Notes: generated by a model not told the origin, from the letters alone. DNA of 64,000 nt from Solirubrobacter deserti (GCF_027587175.1 NZ_JAPCID010000011.1:62001-126000); one strand, 5' to 3'; counted from the first letter of the stretch, positions 7,101 to 14,648 are shown. Numbers and translations: made by a program.

Positions 7101-9535
7101 TGGAGAAGACCGAGTACCGCGTCAACGACGGGCCGTGGCTGGGCTACTCGGCCCCGATTCGCCGTCAGCAGGCCGGGGACTACAAGGTCGAGTACCGCTC
7201 GACCGACCGCAAGGGCAACGCCGAGGAGGTCAAGTCTGTCGCGTTCGCGATCCGGCCGGCCGCGAACTGCACGCCGAACCTCGACGACGAGTTCAACGCC
7301 ACGGCGCTCGACCCGCGGTGGACGGTCCTGCGTGAGGACGCGGCCGCGCGCTCCTTCGTCGAGGGCGCGCTGCGGCTGAAGGTCCGCGCGGGCGACATGA
7401 TCGGCGACCAGGCCTCGGCCAAGAACGTCCTGCTCCAGAACGCGCCCGACGGCGGCTGGCAGGTGCAGACCAAGATCGACGTCTCCACCCTCAACGCCGA
7501 GGGCCAGCAGGCCGGCATCGTGCTGTGGCAGAGCGAGGGCGCTGACAACACGTTCGCGAAGATCACCTACATCGCCAAGAACGGGTTCTCCCAGTACGAG
7601 TGGGTGGCGACGCGCGACTCCGAGGAGGAGATCAAGGCCGGGCCGGAGATCTCGACGCCCAAACACGTGTACCTGCGCGTGAGCACTGACGGCTCTGGGA
7701 CGTACATCGCCGAGGGCTCGACCAACGGCGAGACCTGGCAGCAGATCGGGCCGGAGCTCGACGACCTCGGCGACCCGAACTCGCTGAAGATCGGCCTCAA
7801 GGTCTCCGACAACGCAGATTCCGAGAGCTACGCCGCGTTCGACTGGTTCCGCGTGGACTGCTCGGACCGCTTCGCGCCGCGCACGACGGCCACGCTGACC
7901 GGCGGCACGCAGGGCCAGTTCGGCTGGTGGACGTCCGCCCCCGCGGTGGAGCTGAAGGCCGACGACGGCGCCCGTGGGCAGCTGGACAAGGTCTACTACC
8001 GCGTCGGCGAGGGCCCGGAGCGCGTCTACGAGGGCCCGTTCACGATCAGCGAACCGGGCGAGCACGTCGTCAGCTACTACGCGACCGACGCCAACGGCAA
8101 CGTCGAGAACACCAAGCAGCTCGCCTACCGGATCGACGGCGCGGCCCCGGCGATCGAGGCCGAGCAGGTGGGCAACCCGGCGACCGGGCCGGTCAAGGTC
8201 ACGCTCGACGCGCAGGACGGCGACGCCGGCTCGGGCACGGTGCTGACCGAATACCGGGTCGACGGCGGCCCGTGGACGACATACTCGGCCGTCGACGAGC
8301 ACGTGCTGCTCGACGAGTCCGCGAGCACCCTCGCGCAGTGGCAGCAGGTGGGTGACGGCGGGTTCGAGCGCATGGAGCCCGGCGAGAAGGACGTGGACCT
8401 GGGCGGCATCTCGCCGACCGAGAGCGAGTCGCTCGGGATGCTCTACTACAGGACGCAGGACTTCGGCGACTTCCGCTTGAAGCTGCAGTTCAAGGAGGGC
8501 CGCCCCGAGGGCGACTCCAACGGCGGCGTGTTCGTGCGCTTCCCGAACCCCGAGCAGACGCCGCGGGTGCACGAGTGCTCGAAGGCCGGCGCCGCCGCGG
8601 ACGAGCCGGCGTGGGTCGCGATCAACTGCGGCCACGAGATCCAGCTCTACGACGGCGAGGAGGGCGAGTCGCGCAAGACGGGCTCGGTCTACACGTTCGA
8701 CAACAACGGCATCGAGGACATCGGCCTGCCGAAGCGCGGTCAGTGGGAGGACTACGAGATCGAGGTCGTGGGCCAGCACTACAAGATCAGCCGCAACGGC
8801 GACGTGATCAACGAGTGGGACAACCTCCCGGGCCTGAACTCGGATCGCGCCGGGGACCCGAGCACGACGCTGCGGCAGTTCGCCCGCGGCTACATCGGCC
8901 TGCAGAACCACGGTGGCGAGGACCGGATGCAGTACCGCAACGTCACCATCGAGGACCTCACGCCGGGCAAGCCGAAGGCCGAGGACGCCAAGCCCAACAT
9001 CCAGATCACGGGGGCCGGGCCGCACACGATCGAGGTCCGCGCGACCGACGAGGCCGGCAACACGAGCCGTGAGACGTTCGATCTGGCGATCGGCGACCCG
9101 GCCGCGCCGGGCGGTGCGACGCCGCAGCCGGCGCCGCTGCCCCCGACGAGCACGATCCTGCCGCCCATGATCGACTCGCCGGCGACCTACCGGCTGGGCT
9201 CGCTGAGCTCGCGCGTGACGCGCACGTCGTTCACCAAGCGCGGCCTGAAGGTCCCGATCAGCTGCACCGGCGCGATGGACGGCACGGTGAAGCTGACCGT
9301 CTCCAGCCGTGACCGCAAGCGGCTCAAGCTCAAGAGCGCGACGCTCAAGAGCACCGATGTCCGCTGCTGGGGCCCGCACCGCGTGACGGTGACGCTCAAG
9401 CCTTCGTCGGCGATCGCGAAGCGCTTGGCGGCCAAGGGCGGGCCGAAGCGCGTGAAGCTGACCCTGTCCGTGCAGATGCGCGACTGGGGCAAGCCCGCGG
9501 CGACGACGCGACGGACGATCACGCTCCAGCGGTAG
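4115..9535 (+). CDS. Giant secreted ThuA / sugar dehydrogenase / PKD / DUF1080 protein
   Basis: An 1806-residue exported protein. Approximate order: signal peptide 1-25 (cut after AQA); ThuA-like domain 28-245; glucose/sorbosone dehydrogenase-type propeller 258-870; PKD domain 882-950 (WDFGDGS); OmpL47 repeat 958-1045; DUF1349-like concanavalin fold 1051-1250; OmpL47 repeat 1252-1342; another OmpL47 repeat split by a DUF1080-type domain (about 1392-1618); conserved C-terminal domain 1686-1806. ThuA and DUF1080 proteins are linked to 3-keto-sugar chemistry, and the propeller family oxidises sugars with PQQ. The predicted role is extracellular oxidation and cleavage of a glycan. ATG 4115 is preferred over in-frame ATG 4091 because GGGGAGAG lies 7 bases upstream and the signal peptide then starts cleanly. 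Confidence 0.85.
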   Translation: MRGRWLWALVLALALSAFGAGTAQAQTGPKVLVLKGADNATNTAAVAAMKALGTANGFTVEEAAGVDDINSSKLADYQSLVFLNVGGDVLDPGGEAALQSYVERGNGFLGIGSTATLQPGSDFVTSLIGARPTSAGETAAKTLVAGDRVHPATRELPLQAERNDVWYQWRSRPTGKTHVVARYHAPTESAGDGTAVGGTDHPISWCHDFQGGRSFYMGMGRTTAAWDDTLSKHVLGALQWTTGLVRADCKATINSNYKATKLMSSGATVTGLATSGESHGLSIADNGWVLYIGRGDCRTDAERGALIGVPAFARAFNHADPNVGVGCGSVHIFDPAQYTGAENSGVTRAGTLAVYGDGGQGGERTDQDNHKMEYGLIGIVADPKFSENGYVYLQYFPTFNPATKPAGLPLERRISKLSQPRISRFTVNRQTKQLDLDSERIIFKYDAQIYSCCHVGGGMGFDSQGNLYVTTGDTNSSQNAGEEAVTGPLGYSGNNPLAKCPVGPAGEASSAHCGTANYSYQDARRTAGNTNDYNGKLLRFNPLEDIPAGTEPGVGRTYSLPDASSPNGPNLFDGQEGGGGKTKPEIYAMGLRNPSRLSIDPKTDTPYTAWVGPDAQQPNATWGPSTYENAAQITRAGNYGWPYCMGSKQAYRDRLADGSPRTANGPGYVPGGPASGGTDGWYDCDNLRNDSPNNTGLVELPHETGTGADAGKVRGNNLWWSRGNKGGNNGCPEFERPRSSGGTIAAPNYDATPKQGCAYVTANGLTVMNGPVYRYAAGADNSRRWPAYWDGRWFLHNNGNDSVKHALLLDPATAGTGGLPVWADSLRTMLTWNGSYMDSKFGPDGALYVQTYDGFFRAGTRVGLYRYDYVGGAPTPGANPRAFAIGDLAARFSSRGSGGKTFEWDFGDGSAKSTDANPTHTYPRAGRFTATLTVTYADGAKDSKTVQVDVIAETDATAPVTTATLTPATPDEAPNVYRRPVTLTLNAAEATPGSGVEKTEYRVNDGPWLGYSAPIRRQQAGDYKVEYRSTDRKGNAEEVKSVAFAIRPAANCTPNLDDEFNATALDPRWTVLREDAAARSFVEGALRLKVRAGDMIGDQASAKNVLLQNAPDGGWQVQTKIDVSTLNAEGQQAGIVLWQSEGADNTFAKITYIAKNGFSQYEWVATRDSEEEIKAGPEISTPKHVYLRVSTDGSGTYIAEGSTNGETWQQIGPELDDLGDPNSLKIGLKVSDNADSESYAAFDWFRVDCSDRFAPRTTATLTGGTQGQFGWWTSAPAVELKADDGARGQLDKVYYRVGEGPERVYEGPFTISEPGEHVVSYYATDANGNVENTKQLAYRIDGAAPAIEAEQVGNPATGPVKVTLDAQDGDAGSGTVLTEYRVDGGPWTTYSAVDEHVLLDESASTLAQWQQVGDGGFERMEPGEKDVDLGGISPTESESLGMLYYRTQDFGDFRLKLQFKEGRPEGDSNGGVFVRFPNPEQTPRVHECSKAGAAADEPAWVAINCGHEIQLYDGEEGESRKTGSVYTFDNNGIEDIGLPKRGQWEDYEIEVVGQHYKISRNGDVINEWDNLPGLNSDRAGDPSTTLRQFARGYIGLQNHGGEDRMQYRNVTIEDLTPGKPKAEDAKPNIQITGAGPHTIEVRATDEAGNTSRETFDLAIGDPAAPGGATPQPAPLPPTSTILPPMIDSPATYRLGSLSSRVTRTSFTKRGLKVPISCTGAMDGTVKLTVSSRDRKRLKLKSATLKSTDVRCWGPHRVTVTLKPSSAIAKRLAAKGGPKRVKLTLSVQMRDWGKPAATTRRTITLQR

Positions 9536-9538
9536 CGA

Positions 9539-10480
9539 TCAGGCCACGACGTGAAGCGCGCTCGGGATGATCCCGAAGCGCGCTTCCGTCACGTCTTCGA
9601 TGTGGTCACCGTCGACCTGGATCGGGATCGTGCGCCCGTCGGTGGAGCGCACGACCGCCTCGTGGAAGGCGCCGAACGCGTCCACGCCCTTGTGCTTGGC
9701 GATCCGGGCGGCGCCGGACAGCGCACGGAAGGTGACCGTCGGGACGTCGTAAGGACGGGCGCGCGTGAGCACGACGCCGGCGAGGCTGCCCGAGTCGAAG
9801 CGCGCGCCCTCCACCAGCGGGACGGCGCGCGCGTTGAAGTACGTGTAGTTCTCGGCGTTCTGGACGAACAGCGACACACCGCCGACGGTCCGGCCGTCCA
9901 CCTCGACCTCCAGCCGTGGCGGGTTCACGACGTACTTGGACAGGAACGTCGTGATCGCGCACTCGACGTAGTAGAACGGGCCGAAGCGCTTCTTGAGGGC
10001 CGGGTTGCGGTCCACGCGCTCGACGACGCTCGCGTCCAGCCCCATGCCGGCGGCGAACGTGAAGTGGCGGCCGTTGACCGTGCCGAGGTCGACCGTGCGC
10101 GGCGCCCACGCGTCGGCGAGGCCGAGCAGGTGCTCGGTGGCGTCGACGACGTCGGTCGGGATGCCGAGCAGCTTCGCGACGACGTTGTTGTTGCCGCCGG
10201 GCAGCAGCGTGAGCGCGGTCTCGGTGCCGACGAGGCCGTTCGCGACCTCGTTGACCGTGCCGTCGCCGCCGAACGCCAGCACGGTGTCGTAGCCGTCGGC
10301 CGCCGCCTGGCGCGCCAGCTCGACGCCGTGGCCCTTGGCTTCGGTGTCGGCGGTCGTGACCTCGTAGCGGCCCTGGAGGGCGTAGACGACCAGGCTCTTG
10401 AGCCGGTCGGACATCTTCGTCGCGACCGGGTTGATGATCACGAGCATCCGGCGCCGTTGCGGCGCCGACTCTAGAGCCAT
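9539..10480 (-). CDS. Diacylglycerol kinase / lipid kinase family (YegS/DgkB-like)
   Basis: A 313-residue cytoplasmic kinase of the DAGK catalytic family, which phosphorylates a lipid such as diacylglycerol using ATP. The nucleotide loop FGGDGTVNEVANGL is intact. The next conserved loop reads LPGGNNNVVAKLLGIP, where most relatives have P.GTGND.A, so the substrate may differ. The ATG at 10480 lies inside the 3' end of the upstream corA-like gene (10-base overlap), giving translational coupling. An in-frame ATG at 10447 (MLVIINP) is a possible shorter start. The gene ends 4 bases from the convergent giant-protein gene. Confidence 0.82.
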   Translation of the reverse strand: MALESAPQRRRMLVIINPVATKMSDRLKSLVVYALQGRYEVTTADTEAKGHGVELARQAAADGYDTVLAFGGDGTVNEVANGLVGTETALTLLPGGNNNVVAKLLGIPTDVVDATEHLLGLADAWAPRTVDLGTVNGRHFTFAAGMGLDASVVERVDRNPALKKRFGPFYYVECAITTFLSKYVVNPPRLEVEVDGRTVGGVSLFVQNAENYTYFNARAVPLVEGARFDSGSLAGVVLTRARPYDVPTVTFRALSGAARIAKHKGVDAFGAFHEAVVRSTDGRTIPIQVDGDHIEDVTEARFGIIPSALHVVA

Positions 10481-11466
10481 CCCCGCCGCTTGAAGACGGC
10501 TGCGACGCCGACCACGACCGCGACCATCACGCCGATGATGATCCAGAACGGGACCATGTTGCCGTCCTGGCCCGGCACGTGGACGTTCATGCCGAAGATG
10601 CTCGCGATCAGCGTCAGCGGCAGGAAGATCAGCGAGATCGCCGTCAGCGCGCGGAACGTCTCGTTCGTGCGGTGCGCGATCGCCGACTCGTTCGTGGCCT
10701 CGAGCCCTTCCACGACCTCCTTGAAGTTCTCGAGCATGTCCCAGCCGCGCTCGGACGCGTCGATGATGTCGTCGAAGTAGATGTCGAGGTCCTCGGCGAT
10801 GTAGCGCGCCTTGTTGCGCTCGAGGTCGCGGAAGGCGACGCGCTGCGGCCGGACGATCTTGCGGAAGTTGATGATCTCCTGCTTGGCGTTGGAGATGTCG
10901 CGCACGACGTCCTCGCCCTCGTCGCCCTCGAAGATCGCTTCCTCGATCCGCTCGAGCTTGTTGCCGATCTTGCCCAGCATCGGGAACGCGGCATCGACGC
11001 AGTCGTCGACGATCTTGTAGAGCAGGTAGCCCGAGCCCTTGGAGAACAGCTGGTCGCGGAACTCCTCGTTGGTGCGGCAGCGTTCGAACAGGTCCTCGAC
11101 GCGCTCGACCGGCTCGTTCGGGAGCGTGATCAGAAAGTCGGGGCCGACGAAGAAGTCGACCTCGGCGGCGTTCAGCCGCGCGACCTTCTTGTCGTAGCGC
11201 GGGAAGTGGAGCACGATGAACAGGTAGTCGTCGTACTCGTCGACTTTCGGGCGCTGGTTGCGCGAGCGCACGTCCTCGTAGTCGAGGGCGTGGAAGTCGA
11301 AGTGCTCCTCCAGCCACGCCTGCTCGAGCGAACGCGGGCGCTCGATGTTGATCCAGCGCAGGCCGGGGGACTCGACGATCTCGACGCGCGGCTCGGTGCG
11401 CTCAGGCGCGACCTCAACCGTCGTGCGACCGCGCCGACCGAACGGGCTTCTGGGCAGGCTCGGCAT
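10471..11466 (-). CDS. corA: CorA-family divalent metal ion (Mg2+/Co2+) transporter
   Basis: A 331-residue inner-membrane channel of the CorA/2-TM-GxN family. It has a soluble acidic and helical N-terminal domain of about 265 residues. Two C-terminal transmembrane helices (about 270-290 and 305-325) flank the signature GMN (SIFGMNVHVPG). The C-terminus is basic (FKRRGWL), as is usual. It functions as a pentamer for Mg2+ influx. No good ribosome site precedes ATG 11466. A -10-like TAGAAT lies on this strand at 11514-11519, giving a leader of about 41 bases. Its last 10 bases overlap the downstream lipid kinase, so they are one operon. Confidence 0.9.
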   Translation of the reverse strand: MPSLPRSPFGRRGRTTVEVAPERTEPRVEIVESPGLRWINIERPRSLEQAWLEEHFDFHALDYEDVRSRNQRPKVDEYDDYLFIVLHFPRYDKKVARLNAAEVDFFVGPDFLITLPNEPVERVEDLFERCRTNEEFRDQLFSKGSGYLLYKIVDDCVDAAFPMLGKIGNKLERIEEAIFEGDEGEDVVRDISNAKQEIINFRKIVRPQRVAFRDLERNKARYIAEDLDIYFDDIIDASERGWDMLENFKEVVEGLEATNESAIAHRTNETFRALTAISLIFLPLTLIASIFGMNVHVPGQDGNMVPFWIIIGVMVAVVVGVAAVFKRRGWL

Positions 11467-11565
11467 AGCCGGGACTGAGCGGATCGTCGGTCGGGGGCAG
11501 CATCAGGTCATGGATTCTATCTTCACTGCCGATAGATCCGCTACGCTTCGCCACACATAGCTGGA

Positions 11566-11683
11566 CGCATCAAGAGGGGGGGAGGGATTGGCCCTGTGAA
11601 CCCCCGCCAACCTGCTCCCGGTCGCACACCGGGAAGAAGGTGGCAATTCCATCAGGCTCCAACGAGTAGGCCTGGGAGATGCG
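11566..11683 (+). promoter_or_regulatory. SAM-I (S-box) riboswitch aptamer
   Basis: The leader matches the SAM-I consensus closely. P1 is CGCATC (11566-11571) pairing with GATGCG (11678-11683). Between them lie AAGAG, GGAGGGATTGGCCC, GAACCCCCGCCAACC and the conserved AAGGTGGCAATTCC. The aptamer binds S-adenosylmethionine and usually represses methionine-related genes when SAM is high. It lies about 70 bases upstream of the threonine synthase gene. Confidence 0.95.
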
Positions 11684-11717
11684 GTTGGGGTTCTCCCGGT
11701 GCACCTGCCGAAGAAGA

Positions 11718-11740
11718 CTCCGCCGCACACCCGGGCGGAG
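11718..11740 (+). promoter_or_regulatory. Riboswitch expression platform: hairpin hiding the thrC ribosome site
   Basis: CTCCGCC (11718-11724) pairs perfectly with GGCGGAG (11734-11740). The second arm contains most of the only Shine-Dalgarno-like sequence (GGAGG, 11737-11741) before the ATG at 11753. There is no following T-run. This favours control of translation initiation rather than transcription termination. Confidence 0.7.
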
Positions 11741-11752
11741 GATTCAAATCAC

Positions 11753-12982
11753 ATGCCGGCAGATGCCCTGAAGTGCAAGGAATGCAAGACCGAGTACCCG
11801 CTCGAGGCCCGCTTCGTCTGTGAGCGCTGCTTCGGTCCGCTCGAGGTCAGCTACTCGGCCCCGAATGGGGACCCCGCCGAGATCAAGCGCAGGATCCAGG
11901 CCGGGCCGCACACCATCTGGCGCTACGCGGACTTCCTGCCGCTGGCCGGGCCGGCGCGCAGCGCGCTGCCGACGGGCTGGACGCCGCTGGTGAAGGCGGA
12001 CCGCCTGGCCGAGAGGCTCGGGCTCGGCGAGGTCTGGATCAAGAACGAGACCGCCAACCCGACGCACTCGTTCAAGGACCGCGTCGTGTCCGTGGCGCTC
12101 GCGCGTGCAACGGAGCTCGGCTTCGACACGCTCGCGTGTGCCTCCACGGGCAACCTCGCCAACGCCGTCGCCGCGCACGCCGCGGCCGCCGGGCTGCCCG
12201 CCTACGTGCTGATCCCGCACGACCTCGAGGAGCAGAAGATCCTCGCCACGGGCGCCTACGGCGCGCAGATCGTCGCCGTCACGGGCAACTACGACGACGT
12301 CAACCGGCTCTGCACGCAGGTCTCGGGCGAGCGCCCGAACTGGGCGTTCGTGAACATCAACATGCGTCCGTACTACGCCGAGGGCTCCAAGACACTCGCG
12401 TTCGAGACCGTCGAGCAGCTCGGCTGGGAGCTTCCGGACCGCGTCGTGGGCCCGATCGCGTCCGGCTCGCAGTTCACCAAGCTCGCGCGCGGCTTCCAGG
12501 AGTTCATCGACGCCGGGCTCGTCGAGGGCTCGGTCCCCACGATGAACGGCGCCCAGGCGCTGGGCTGCTCGCCCGTCGCGACCGCCTTCGCGGCCGGGAC
12601 CGACGTGTGCAAGCCGGTCAAGCCGGACACGATCGCCAAGTCGCTCGCCATCGGCAACCCCGCCGACGGGCCGTACGCCGTCGAGCTCGCCCGGTCGACC
12701 GGCGGCTCGATCGACTCCGTGACCGACGACGAGATCCGCGCGGGCATCCGCCTGCTCGCGGAGACGACCGGCATCTTCACCGAGACGGCGGGCGGCGTGA
12801 CGATCGGCACGCTGGCCAAGCTCGCCGAGCGCGGCGACATCGGCCCCGAGGAGCGCGTCGTGTGCATGGTCACCGGCGATGGCCTGAAGACCATCGACGC
12901 CGTGCGCGACACGTTCGAGGTCGCGACCATCCCGGCCGACCTCGACGCCTTCGACGAGCGCTTCGCGCCGGCGGTGGCGTGA
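11753..12982 (+). CDS. thrC: Threonine synthase (PLP enzyme, zinc-ribbon type)
   Basis: A 409-residue fold-type II PLP enzyme. Threonine synthase converts O-phosphohomoserine to threonine. An N-terminal zinc ribbon (CKECK...CERC, residues 7-30) is followed by the PLP-lysine motif NPTHSFKDR, the substrate motif ASTGNLANA and a glycine-rich region. ATG 11753 is chosen over an in-frame GTG at 11699 because the latter lies inside the riboswitch leader. It is first in a three-gene operon with a CysO-like carrier and MetF, all behind a SAM riboswitch. Control by SAM makes sense because O-phosphohomoserine is the branch point to methionine. Use of a sulfur donor by this enzyme instead is possible but unproven. 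Confidence 0.87.
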   Translation: MPADALKCKECKTEYPLEARFVCERCFGPLEVSYSAPNGDPAEIKRRIQAGPHTIWRYADFLPLAGPARSALPTGWTPLVKADRLAERLGLGEVWIKNETANPTHSFKDRVVSVALARATELGFDTLACASTGNLANAVAAHAAAAGLPAYVLIPHDLEEQKILATGAYGAQIVAVTGNYDDVNRLCTQVSGERPNWAFVNINMRPYYAEGSKTLAFETVEQLGWELPDRVVGPIASGSQFTKLARGFQEFIDAGLVEGSVPTMNGAQALGCSPVATAFAAGTDVCKPVKPDTIAKSLAIGNPADGPYAVELARSTGGSIDSVTDDEIRAGIRLLAETTGIFTETAGGVTIGTLAKLAERGDIGPEERVVCMVTGDGLKTIDAVRDTFEVATIPADLDAFDERFAPAVA

Positions 12983-13257
12983 TGGGCGTCACGGTCAAGC
13001 TCCCCACGCAGCTGCGCGACGCCGCGGGCGGCTCGAGCGCGGTGACGGTCGAGGGCGGCACGGTGGGGGAGGCGTTGAACGGCCTCTACTCCGAGCACGC
13101 CGAGCTGCGCGAACGGATCGCGGACGGCGACGGATCCCTGCGCCGCTTCGTCAACGTGTACCTCAAGGGCGAGGACATCCGCTTCCTCGACGGCCTGGAC
13201 ACCGAGGTCGCCGACGGGGACGAGGTCACGATCCTCCCGGCGGTGGCGGGCGGATGA
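12982..13257 (+). CDS. CysO-like sulfur carrier protein (MoaD/ThiS family)
   Basis: A 91-residue ubiquitin-fold protein ending in the free Gly-Gly (ILPAVAGG) that is adenylated and thiocarboxylated in this family. The stretch RFVNVYLKGEDIRF..GL..VADGDEVTILPAVAGG is very close to what I recall of mycobacterial CysO, the sulfur donor for CysM. The ATG shares one base with the thrC stop, and its own stop overlaps metF by four bases. No CysM or Mec peptidase gene is in the window. Its place in a SAM-regulated operon points to sulfur supply for methionine or homocysteine rather than for thiamine or molybdopterin. The family is sure, the pathway is inferred. Confidence 0.85.
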   Translation: MGVTVKLPTQLRDAAGGSSAVTVEGGTVGEALNGLYSEHAELRERIADGDGSLRRFVNVYLKGEDIRFLDGLDTEVADGDEVTILPAVAGG

Positions 13258-14147
13258 CCCGCATCGACGACAAGCTCGGCGCTGAACCGATCGTCTCGTT
13301 CGAGTTCGGCCCGCCGCGCAGCGTCGAGGCCGAGCTCGCGTTCTGGAGCGCGATCGAGGAGTTGGCGGCGCTCGAGCCGGCGTTCGTGTCGGTCACGTGC
13401 GGCGCGGGCGGCACCACGCGCGACCTGACGCTCGCGGTGGTGCGACGGCTGGCCCGCGAGCGCGCGCTGGTGGCCGTCCCGCACGTCACCGCGACCGGCT
13501 TCACCCGCGACGAGCTCGTCGCGTTGCTGGCCGAGGCCGCGGCGGGCGGCGCCGACAACGTGCTCGCACTGCGCGGCGACCCGCCGCGGGGCGAGGCGAC
13601 ATGGCGCGCGCCGGAGGGCGGCCTGCGCTCGTCGCTGGAGCTGACCGAGCTGGCCGCAGAGGCCGGCTTCTGCGTCCTCGGCGCCGCCTATCCCGAGCCG
13701 CACGCGGACTCGCGCGGCTGGGCCGAGGATCTCGCGCACCTGCGCGCCAAGGTGGACGCGGGCGTGCGCGTGCTCGTCACCCAGTTGTTCTTCGCCAACG
13801 ACGACTACCGCCGCCTCGTCGACCGCTTGCGCGCCGGCGGGATCGACGTGCCGGTGTTGCCCGGGGTCATCCCGATCACGAGCATCGCGATGATCGAGCG
13901 GATCACGGCGCTGTGCGGCGCCACGATCCCGGCGGTGCTGCGCCGCGAGCTGGAGGCGCGCCAGGACGACCCCCGTGCCGTGGCCGAGCTCGGCGTCGCC
14001 TACGCGACCGCGCAGGCCGCGGAGCTGCTGGACGAGGGCGCGCCGGGCGTGCACCTGTACACGCTCAACCGCTCCCCGGCCACGCGGGCGATCGTGTCCG
14101 CGCTGCGCGCGGCGGGCAAGTTGCCGGCAGCGACGCCGGCCGCGTAG
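13254..14147 (+). CDS. metF: Methylenetetrahydrofolate reductase
   Basis: A 297-residue cytoplasmic flavoenzyme that reduces 5,10-methylene-THF to 5-methyl-THF, the methyl donor for methionine synthesis. It shows the family start IVSFEFGPPRS, the TCGAGGT segment, the folate/FAD-site stretch VLALRGDPPRG, and the late motif VTQLFFANDDY..LVDRLRAGGIDVPVLPGVIPI. Length is normal. It overlaps the sulfur-carrier gene by four bases (ATGA), so it is the third gene of the riboswitch operon. Confidence 0.92.
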   Translation: MTRIDDKLGAEPIVSFEFGPPRSVEAELAFWSAIEELAALEPAFVSVTCGAGGTTRDLTLAVVRRLARERALVAVPHVTATGFTRDELVALLAEAAAGGADNVLALRGDPPRGEATWRAPEGGLRSSLELTELAAEAGFCVLGAAYPEPHADSRGWAEDLAHLRAKVDAGVRVLVTQLFFANDDYRRLVDRLRAGGIDVPVLPGVIPITSIAMIERITALCGATIPAVLRRELEARQDDPRAVAELGVAYATAQAAELLDEGAPGVHLYTLNRSPATRAIVSALRAAGKLPAATPAA

Positions 14148-14259
14148 CGGGGCGGGAAGAAGGCGAGCGGGGCGGCGCGGGGATCGGAGGCGTGGCGGCG
14201 CGGCTCGCCGGCCCCGCGCGGCTCGTCGCCCCCGCTGCGCGGCACCGGCTCGTCGCGCG

Positions 14260-14595
14260 CTAGGCGGCGGCGCCGCGCGGGCGGAAGTCGTCGGCCGAGA
14301 CCAGGTCCAGCGCGAGCGCGTGCTCGAAGCACGTGACGAGCGCCTCCATGCTCTCGGCCACGCAGCGCTCGTAGCCGGCGACGATCTTGGTGCGGTACTC
14401 GGCCTGCAGGCGATCCAGCTCGCGCATGTCCGCGCGGCTGTGCGGCGCCTTCAGCCACGTGTTGCAGTCTGAGCAGCGCAGCTCGACGAGCATCACGTCG
14501 GCCGCCTTCGCCTCGCAGCGCAAGGGCTGCAGGAAGTGGGACCCGCAGCGCGGGCACATGGTCATCGCGGCCACGTCGGCGACGCTATTCGGCAC
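14260..14595 (-). CDS. Small zinc-ribbon protein of unknown function
   Basis: A 111-residue soluble protein. Two Cys pairs (CPRCG at about 14 and CSDC at about 42) form a probable zinc ribbon, followed by a helical region (ELDRLQAEYRTKIVAGYERCVAESMEALVTC). The listed GTG (14595) is uncertain. ATG 14565 or 14559, just before CPRCG, are equally plausible, and none has a strong ribosome site. No function can be assigned. It lies convergent to metF. Confidence 0.55.
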   Translation of the reverse strand: MPNSVADVAAMTMCPRCGSHFLQPLRCEAKAADVMLVELRCSDCNTWLKAPHSRADMRELDRLQAEYRTKIVAGYERCVAESMEALVTCFEHALALDLVSADDFRPRGAAA

Positions 14596-14648
14596 CCCGG
14601 ACGGAATGACGGTTGTGCCATCCGCCTCGAACGGCCGATCAACCAGGT

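Noticed and set aside
9536-9600. Possible bidirectional terminator between the giant gene and the lipid kinase
   Set aside because: The genes end 4 bases apart and I could not find a convincing stem with a T-run.
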